From an uncultured Bacteroidales bacterium (GTDB lineage: Bacteria; Bacteroidota; Bacteroidia; Bacteroidales; Paludibacteraceae), in contig ONEG01000007.1 in assembly GCA_900316845.1 (NCBI GenBank), positions 24,266-88,265 on the forward strand: a stretch of DNA of 64,000 nt, in the 5' to 3' direction. This document shows, in pieces, positions 60,152 through 64,000 of the stretch. Made by a program: the position numbers and the translations under genes. A model generated the notes under the pieces. That model saw only the letters and a program-made list of their open reading frames with translations. It was not told the DNA's origin and did not search any database. Position 1 is the stretch's first letter; every line of letters begins with the position of its first letter.

Positions 60152-61021
60152 CTATTGCTCCCCCGGCATTTTGATGTCGGCATACGGAATACCGCGGTAA
60201 GATAAGGAGCCTACCTCCGACTCCTCCCTAAAGGGAAGAGATGTTCCCGAATTAAATTCGGGGCTAACAGACGAAGGAACAACGTGTGGCGGGAGAGCGA
60301 GACGCGGAGATTTCTCGCTCGCGGGAATAGCCGCGAGAGTTGAACCAGCGGATGGATGCGGCTCTGGTGAGCCGTTGTCCGGATTCAATCCGGACGCAAT
60401 GGACGAAGAAAACAGACCAGACTCGTCGATATAAAGGATATAATCGCGGGGAACGACATACGAGGCACGAGCGAGATCCTTGGTGACCGCATCGTACTCG
60501 GTGATGTTGAGTGCGGTTGCCATGCGGAGTTGGGCGGCTTCGATGGATTCGAGTTGTCGGATACTATCCGACCCAATGGACGATGTTTTCTCCGCGCTGA
60601 CGCCCGGAGCACCTGACAAAGAAAGACGCTCGCCGATGATGCGGAGACCTTTTCCGCTGGCGGTGATGGAGACCAGATAGATGCGATTGTCAGACAAGAG
60701 TTGTTTGGCTATGGAATCAAACCACTCTTTCGGATTGTCCACATGATCCACGTCGAGCATAGCGAGACCGGAGGGGATGGCATCGGCGGAGATGCGCTTG
60801 CCGTTACGGAAAGAGGCGGCGTGCGGGATGATGATAGGCAGACGACGTTTGAGCGCTTGTTTGCGGTCGTTGTAGTCTGGAGTGGACGGATCCAATGCGG
60901 CGATCTGGTCGCAGATGGACTTGACTTCGGGACTGTCGATGAGTTGGTCCCAGATGGCTTTGGTCAACGGCTTGGGTTGACCTTTGGTTACAGATTGTTG
61001 AAAAGAGATTCTTGATTCCAT
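60152..61021 (-). CDS. VirE_N (BT4734-like) primase-associated protein carrying three in-frame palindromic elements
   Basis: The 289-residue protein has the BT4734-like N-terminal domain of mobile primases, with SGLAMLDVDHVDNPKEWFDS and IYLVSITASGKGLRIIGERL. Hairpin elements F, E and G lie in its coding sequence at about residues 145-155, 204-215 and 248-258, all in the same reading frame and starting TCGTC. They encode SSIGSDSIRQL, SSIASGLNPDN and SSVSPEFNSGT. A GGGGAGG-type repeat encodes part of the end. The conserved domain stops near residue 190, so the insertions fill a tolerant tail. Confidence 0.8.
   Translation of the reverse strand: MESRISFQQSVTKGQPKPLTKAIWDQLIDSPEVKSICDQIAALDPSTPDYNDRKQALKRRLPIIIPHAASFRNGKRISADAIPSGLAMLDVDHVDNPKEWFDSIAKQLLSDNRIYLVSITASGKGLRIIGERLSLSGAPGVSAEKTSSIGSDSIRQLESIEAAQLRMATALNITEYDAVTKDLARASYVVPRDYILYIDESGLFSSSIASGLNPDNGSPEPHPSAGSTLAAIPASEKSPRLALPPHVVPSSVSPEFNSGTSLPFREESEVGSLSYRGIPYADIKMPGEQ
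60214..60240. repeat. CTCCTCCCTAAAGGGAAGAG repeat inside the VirE_N gene
   Basis: In-frame copy of the CTCC.GGAG-type repeat also seen near 16945 and 31996. Confidence 0.5.
60246..60276. repeat. Hairpin-plus-tail element, copy G (in coding sequence)
   Basis: Stem CCCGAAT/ATTCGGG (60246-60262), loop TAA, tail GCTAACAGACGAAG with one extra base. Confidence 0.75.
60377..60408. repeat. Hairpin-plus-tail element, copy E (in coding sequence)
   Basis: Stem GTCCGGAT/ATCCGGAC (60377-60395), loop TCA, tail GCAATGGACGAAG. Confidence 0.85.
60556..60585. repeat. Hairpin-plus-tail element, copy F (in coding sequence)
   Basis: Stem GTCGGAT/ATCCGAC (60556-60572), loop ACT, tail CCAATGGACGATG. Confidence 0.85.
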
Positions 61022-61030
61022 TTGGTTTAA

Positions 61031-61408
61031 TTATTTGATGTTACTTTTGTTAGCATTCCACTTGTCTTGGTGCTTCTCTGCCGCAAGGGCGCGATTAACT
61101 GCGTTTTTCCAGTTGTAGCCGACAGGATGAATTTCGGCATGGTCGGACGGATATTCCTTGCGGACTTTCTTGGCACGCTTGTGGACGGAGTGCTGCATGG
61201 TTTGCCATTGTTCATCTGACACTTCGAGTTTCTCGATAGTTTGCGAATTGAACTTGTCGCAATCGATGATGATGTCTTGCATCGTACCTCGGCAGTGCGT
61301 TTTAAGCGGTACACCATTGACACCGCGCACCCATCCATTTTCGGCGTAGAAGGGGCAGTCCTTTGAACAAGGACCGCCACCTATCGTTACAGAAATTACT
61401 TGCCGCAT
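61031..61408 (-). CDS. Small cysteine-containing protein of unknown function (mobile region)
   Basis: The 125-residue product begins MRQVISVTIGGGPCSKDCPF and has further cysteines in KTHCRG and IIDCDKF, so a metal or zinc-binding knuckle is possible. The rest is basic and helical. I recognise no family. It lies 9 bp before the VirE_N gene and overlaps the upstream gene by 13 bp, so all four leftward genes here are probably one transcript. Confidence 0.65.
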   Translation of the reverse strand: MRQVISVTIGGGPCSKDCPFYAENGWVRGVNGVPLKTHCRGTMQDIIIDCDKFNSQTIEKLEVSDEQWQTMQHSVHKRAKKVRKEYPSDHAEIHPVGYNWKNAVNRALAAEKHQDKWNANKSNIK

Positions 61409-61830
61409 TTTGCTACCTCCTCCTCCATGTTGATGTCAGCCAATGCTTCGCCTATCTGCTCCGCCTCGGAAACAAGAAGGTCAGCGAGTTGGCATGCGTC
61501 GGTTAGGTACTCTTCATGTCTTGCGTACAGGATCAGCATTGCGCCATTGGCATTGACTGATACCTTGCCGTGTAGCGAACCTGCCAGCGGATGCCATTGG
61601 AGGTCGCTGCGCTTGGTCGGCGCTTTCGGGGCTTTGCTCATTGAAGACCCTTCGGGTTCATCGTCTTCTACAAAAGTCGAATTATCTTCGCCCTCGTAGG
61701 TTAACGTGCCATGATAGGACTTGCCTTCAATGGCGTGATGCGCATTAAGCAACAGTTTGAGGTCGGTACAGCGTTTGGTGTCCGGATTCTTAGCAAAAAT
61801 CGATTGGACGTTGTGGGTTCTCTTACTCAT
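61396..61830 (-). CDS. Small protein of unknown function (mobile region)
   Basis: The 144-residue product starts MSKRTHNVQSIFAKNPDTKR, has a Ser/Lys/Pro-rich middle (SSMSKAPKAPTKRSD) and an acidic C-terminal helix (LLVSEAEQIGEALADINMEE). No family is recognised. It is the first gene of the leftward group leading to the VirE_N and DUF3987 genes. No clear promoter matching the local consensus is found in the 270 bp upstream. Confidence 0.6.
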   Translation of the reverse strand: MSKRTHNVQSIFAKNPDTKRCTDLKLLLNAHHAIEGKSYHGTLTYEGEDNSTFVEDDEPEGSSMSKAPKAPTKRSDLQWHPLAGSLHGKVSVNANGAMLILYARHEEYLTDACQLADLLVSEAEQIGEALADINMEEEVAKCGK

Positions 61831-62006
61831 TTTGGTAGAAAATTGTGCCAGTCGTAATCCCTTTATTCGATGGTCAACTCTGAGGATGTTCGAGGGTCGA
61901 GCCTTCCATCGATTATTATACCCTCTTTGGATTGGCGAGTGTTACAATTTTTATTATTTTACCTTGCGGCTTACACTATTAAATAGACGAAAAATGTGCC
62001 ATTCAA

Positions 62007-62092
62007 TTTCGTGAGAGGTTCACCTGTTTTCGTGAGTAGAGGTCTGCCACGAAAGTCATTTTCGCGAGCCATGAAACTTTTCGTGGCAGACC
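62007..62092. repeat. Iterated TTTCGTGAG units and a 14-bp inverted repeat
   Basis: TTTCGTGAG occurs at 62007 and 62028. Related forms are CACGAAA (62048-62054), TTTCGCGAG (62060) and TTTCGTGGC (62079). GGTCTGCCACGAAA (62041-62054) and TTTCGTGGCAGACC (62079-62092) are perfect inverted repeats. The layout resembles iterons or a regulator-binding site. Confidence 0.6.
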
Positions 62093-62102
62093 AACCACCT
62101 CA

Positions 62103-62525
62103 TTATCGGGCACTCTCTTTGTTAAACAATCTGGTCAGATCGTTGTACAGAATGCGCCAACGTCGGATCATACCCGGATCGCGTTGGACTTCATTCCAAG
62201 GATAGCGTGCTCCGTTGATGTGTCTGTGCGCGAGACTCATTTCGTAGGCTGAATAGTGCGCTTTTCGCTGCGGAACGTTATTATCTCGCAGCCATTCTTC
62301 AAACGCTTTTAGTGGCGGACGCATGGGATTTCGTTTCATCAATCCGTTGTCTTGTAGCCATTGCAAGACCGCTAACCAGTCCCAATCTTCACAGACGAGC
62401 ATAATTCGTCCGGGGGAGCCGATCCATGAGGTGATGTCGATGGAACGGTTTTGCATGCGGTTTAAAACTACGAGCAATTGCTCTTTTCTCTTTTTGTCGT
62501 TTGACAATAAAATTTTTGTTCCCAT
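62103..62525 (-). CDS. Small protein of unknown function (mobile region)
   Basis: The 140-residue product (MGTKILLSNDKKRKEQLLVV ...) is basic, with several tryptophans and a helical C-terminal half (MIRRWRILYNDLTRLFNKES). No family is recognised. A possible promoter (minus-strand TACCTTTG at 62650-62657) would give a 120-nt leader. The stop codon lies next to the iterated TTTCGTGAG region, so that region could also be its terminator. Confidence 0.55.
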   Translation of the reverse strand: MGTKILLSNDKKRKEQLLVVLNRMQNRSIDITSWIGSPGRIMLVCEDWDWLAVLQWLQDNGLMKRNPMRPPLKAFEEWLRDNNVPQRKAHYSAYEMSLAHRHINGARYPWNEVQRDPGMIRRWRILYNDLTRLFNKESAR

Positions 62526-62649
62526 TGTGGTTTGTTTTTTTAGGGGTTACAATTGGCATCTACCGGAAGTCCATTTGTCGGGTTCGTCGGATGCTTTCTA
62601 CTATACCTGCAAAAGTTTGTTAGCGGTTTACTCTAGCGTTTTTTTTCTG

Positions 62650-62657
62650 CAAAGGTA
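62650..62657 (-). promoter_or_regulatory. Possible -7 element for the 62103-62525 gene
   Basis: Minus-strand TACCTTTG followed by GCAG, like the other promoters. The -33 region is not convincing. Confidence 0.4.
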
Positions 62658-62731
62658 GTGGTTGATTTGCGATTGTTTTGGTCGGTTTTGGTACAATCTG
62701 CATCTACGATACGCGAATTTAGTTGTAGGGG

Positions 62732-62905
62732 TTAGCTCTCGCGCGTGTACATCATGTGCGCCTAGACAAGTGTAAGTATGTAGATCCCTTCTACGACCCG
62801 GAGAAAGCCATGCAGTGGGTTACTTTCAGCCCGAAATGGCTGAAATCATTCACTACTTCACAGATTCACACATCGAAATATGTTGGTATTTTGGTCATAA
62901 TATAA
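62732..62905 (+). pseudogene. Possible gene remnant
   Basis: An open stretch without a good start codon reads RLDKCKYVDPFYDPEKAMQW, then VTFSPKWLK, which looks like real protein, and then decays into low-complexity sequence. Family unknown. A TTTCAGCC/GGCTGAAA stem (62824-62845) lies within it. Confidence 0.25.
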
Positions 62906-62928
62906 TATAATGTATTATATTATATTAT
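62897..62928. repeat. AT-only palindrome
   Basis: TAATATAATATAAT and ATTATATTATATTA are perfect inverted repeats around GT. It could be an easily melted or cruciform-forming site. Confidence 0.7.
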
Positions 62929-62929
62929 A

Positions 62930-63230
62930 TATTATGGAGATAAGATGAAGATAAAAAAATGTGTGAAAGTGTGAAAATGTTAATAGGAAGGGGAAAGATG
63001 TCTTGCGAAAAAATGTCGAGGGCACCGACACGGCAAGCCTTCCCACCTCGAAATATAAGTGGTGCTATTCTGAATATCAAAATTGCAGGTTACACCTTAT
63101 TGCTTAGCAGTCCTTTGTTCGATTGTGTACAAGCACACATCGCCCAAATGACTATAATCAATATTTTTGAAAAAAAATGCAATTTTGATAAAAAAGTTGC
63201 GGAAAAATTTGGAAAAGGTAAAATGTTTGA
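62930..63230. other. Gene-free spacer
   Basis: No convincing gene is seen. The one open frame (62959-63270) runs through promoter and repeat sequence and lacks protein-like composition. Confidence 0.5.
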
Positions 63231-63240
63231 CGTATCTTTG
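63209..63240 (+). promoter_or_regulatory. Bacteroidota-type promoter for the 63420 gene
   Basis: TTTG (63209-63212) and TATCTTTG (63233-63240). The transcript starts about 175 nt before the first start codon. Confidence 0.55.
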
Positions 63241-63288
63241 CAGCGTCGTTCGGGAAAGAGGGCAAGATAAGGCAGAAAGATGACGTCT

Positions 63289-63321
63289 AACCTCTGCTTA
63301 ACCTCTGCTCAACCGGTGCTG
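63289..63321. repeat. 11-bp AACCTCTGCTT repeat
   Basis: Two AACCTCTGCT(T/C) units and a third diverged unit lie in the leader of the 63420 gene. Confidence 0.6.
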
Positions 63322-63331
63322 TCGCCAAAAT

Positions 63332-63363
63332 GTCGGAATCATATTCCGACGCAACAGACAAAA
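63332..63363. repeat. Hairpin-plus-tail element, copy H
   Basis: Stem GTCGGAAT/ATTCCGAC (63332-63350), loop CAT, tail GCAACAGACAAAA. Confidence 0.8.
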
Positions 63364-63377
63364 TAATTTATTAACCC

Positions 63378-63398
63378 ATCCGCCATATATAGGCGGAT
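63378..63398 (+). promoter_or_regulatory. Leader hairpin before the 63420 gene
   Basis: ATCCGCC-ATATATA-GGCGGAT. A counterpart with CCATATATGG lies in the same position before the 63929 gene. Confidence 0.5.
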
Positions 63399-63419
63399 AC
63401 AAACCAAACTTTAACTATT

Positions 63420-63722
63420 ATGGCAAAGTATGTTCCTATTGAAATGGTCAAGTCGTATAGCGGCAAGATCTGTGAACACTCCGATGTGTATTTTGCGAAA
63501 AAAGGTAATACCCTGTACACGGGTAAAATCTGCAATCCTCGCACCAAACCGTTCAGCGAACAAGAGTTGGCTCGTCAGACGAAATTCCGTCAGGCGATTG
63601 CGGCTGTCAATGCGCTGACCGAGGAGCAGAAGACCGCTTACGCGACCGCGTTCAAGAACCAGAACAAGTACGGTACGCTGCGCGGATACATGTTCGCAAA
63701 AGAGTACGAGAAGTTGGCGTAA
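63420..63722 (+). CDS. Small protein of unknown function (mobile or phage-like region)
   Basis: The 100-residue product begins MAKYVPIEMVKSYSGKICEH and ends GTLRGYMFAKEYEKLA. It is basic and looks compact and helical, without a signal peptide or recognisable motif. The leader has hairpin element H, TTATTAACCC, a second hairpin and TTAACTAT just before ATG. The same module precedes the next gene, so the two are probably controlled alike and could encode structural or DNA-binding proteins of the element. Confidence 0.65.
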   Translation: MAKYVPIEMVKSYSGKICEHSDVYFAKKGNTLYTGKICNPRTKPFSEQELARQTKFRQAIAAVNALTEEQKTAYATAFKNQNKYGTLRGYMFAKEYEKLA

Positions 63723-63784
63723 TCTCGGCGGGATAGCGCCGAGGAGTAAACCTCAGAGTTGAAACTCGGCGCTGACGAGCCGAT

Positions 63785-63816
63785 GTCGGGATTAAATCCC
63801 GACGCAATGAACGAAG
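63785..63816. repeat. Hairpin-plus-tail element, copy I
   Basis: Stem GTCGGGAT/ATCCCGAC (63785-63803), loop TAA, tail GCAATGAACGAAG. A second small palindrome CCGCGG-AATA-CCGCGG follows at about 63821-63836. Confidence 0.85.
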
Positions 63817-63860
63817 AAAACCGCGGAATACCGCGGGAAACAAACAAAATTATTAACCCG

Positions 63861-63880
63861 ATCGCCCATATATGGTCGAT
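63861..63880 (+). promoter_or_regulatory. Leader hairpin before the 63929 gene
   Basis: ATCG.CCATATATGG.CGAT forms a nearly perfect stem, parallel to the hairpin at 63378-63398. Confidence 0.5.
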
Positions 63881-63928
63881 ACTGATAAGTAGAGAGCATA
63901 AGGGCGGTCACAAACCTAAACATTAACT

Positions 63929-64000
63929 ATGGCAAGTGTAACTTATTCAGCCGGAATTGATCATGTGTCCGGCGCATTGTCCAAACCCGGTAAGAGCGGT
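63929..64000 (+). CDS. Small protein of unknown function (partial, runs off window)
   Basis: Twenty-four codons are visible, beginning MASVTYSAGIDHVSGALSKP. The family is not recognised. The gene follows a leader with the same module as the 63420 gene. The rest lies beyond the window edge. Confidence 0.55.
   Translation, partial: MASVTYSAGIDHVSGALSKPGKSG

Noticed and set aside
62824-62845. TTTCAGCC/GGCTGAAA stem as a terminator
   Set aside because: No T-run follows and no gene clearly ends there. It is kept only as a note within the remnant.
62959-63270. 103-codon open frame in the mobile region
   Set aside because: It runs through the promoter of the next gene and ends in spacer sequence. 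No protein-like pattern.
1-64000. rRNA genes, integrase or transposase genes, attachment sites
   Set aside because: None could be recognised. The mobile region near 58-64 kb has primase-type genes but no visible integrase or site duplication within the window.

Overview
This window looks like a chromosomal segment of a Bacteroidota bacterium, most likely order Bacteroidales, with roughly 50% GC. The evidence is the repeated phylum-type promoter (a -33 element near TTGCATATGTC and a -7 TAnnTTTG about 20 bp later), the absence of consistent Shine-Dalgarno sequences, many small lipoproteins with short N-termini, a DUF4296 gene beside lspA, anaerobic NrdD/NrdG, VirE/DUF3987 mobile primase genes and a SAM-II-type riboswitch before metK. 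Two pectin methylesterases suggest a plant-polysaccharide-rich habitat such as a gut or rumen.

Layout. 1-7 kb: nrdG (partial) and nrdD, a secreted protein, a lipoprotein, an orphan winged-helix regulator and an FGE-like protein. 7-16 kb: lipoproteins, tRNA-Ser(CGA), two YitT-family membrane proteins behind gcvP, and a decayed mobile-element patch at 14.0-15.0 kb. 16-34 kb: a Crp/Fnr regulator facing a very long leftward gene string (hpf, two pectinesterases, AspT-type transporter, MATE, RND adaptor and pump, phosphopantetheinyl transferase, dnaX, YgiQ, M23 peptidase) with many overlapping start and stop codons. 34-36.6 kb: rightward metK-lspA-DUF4296 behind the riboswitch. 36.6-53 kb: leftward DUF177-rpmF, a pseudouridine synthase, an MMPL transporter, then an envelope-glycan cluster (initiating sugar transferase, GT-C-like proteins, a double ATP-grasp enzyme, an ArnC-like GT2, an acyltransferase, two EmrE-like subunits, a WecE-type aminotransferase) ending in holA. 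53-58.6 kb: a type III restriction-modification pair with a long, structured mod leader. 58.6-64 kb: a mobile or phage-like region with a VirE_N/DUF3987 primase-helicase pair and unrecognised small genes.

The most unusual property is the density and placement of short repeats. One family is a hairpin followed by a conserved tail of about 13 nt. It occurs at least nine times, and three copies sit in the same reading frame inside the VirE_N gene. Separately, tandem repeats of 7, 8, 9, 10, 11, 16 and 22 bp fill spacers and also occur in frame inside ygiQ, MATE, dnaX, the RND adaptor, the aminotransferase, the double ATP-grasp gene and the MMPL gene. Other points of interest are candidate structured RNAs before mod and rpmF, a shared C-terminal tag on two secreted proteins, and a pectinesterase whose 3' end appears to be replaced by a repeat.

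Gene functions are inferred from recognisable motifs. Promoters, terminators and RNA folds were read by eye and not computed.
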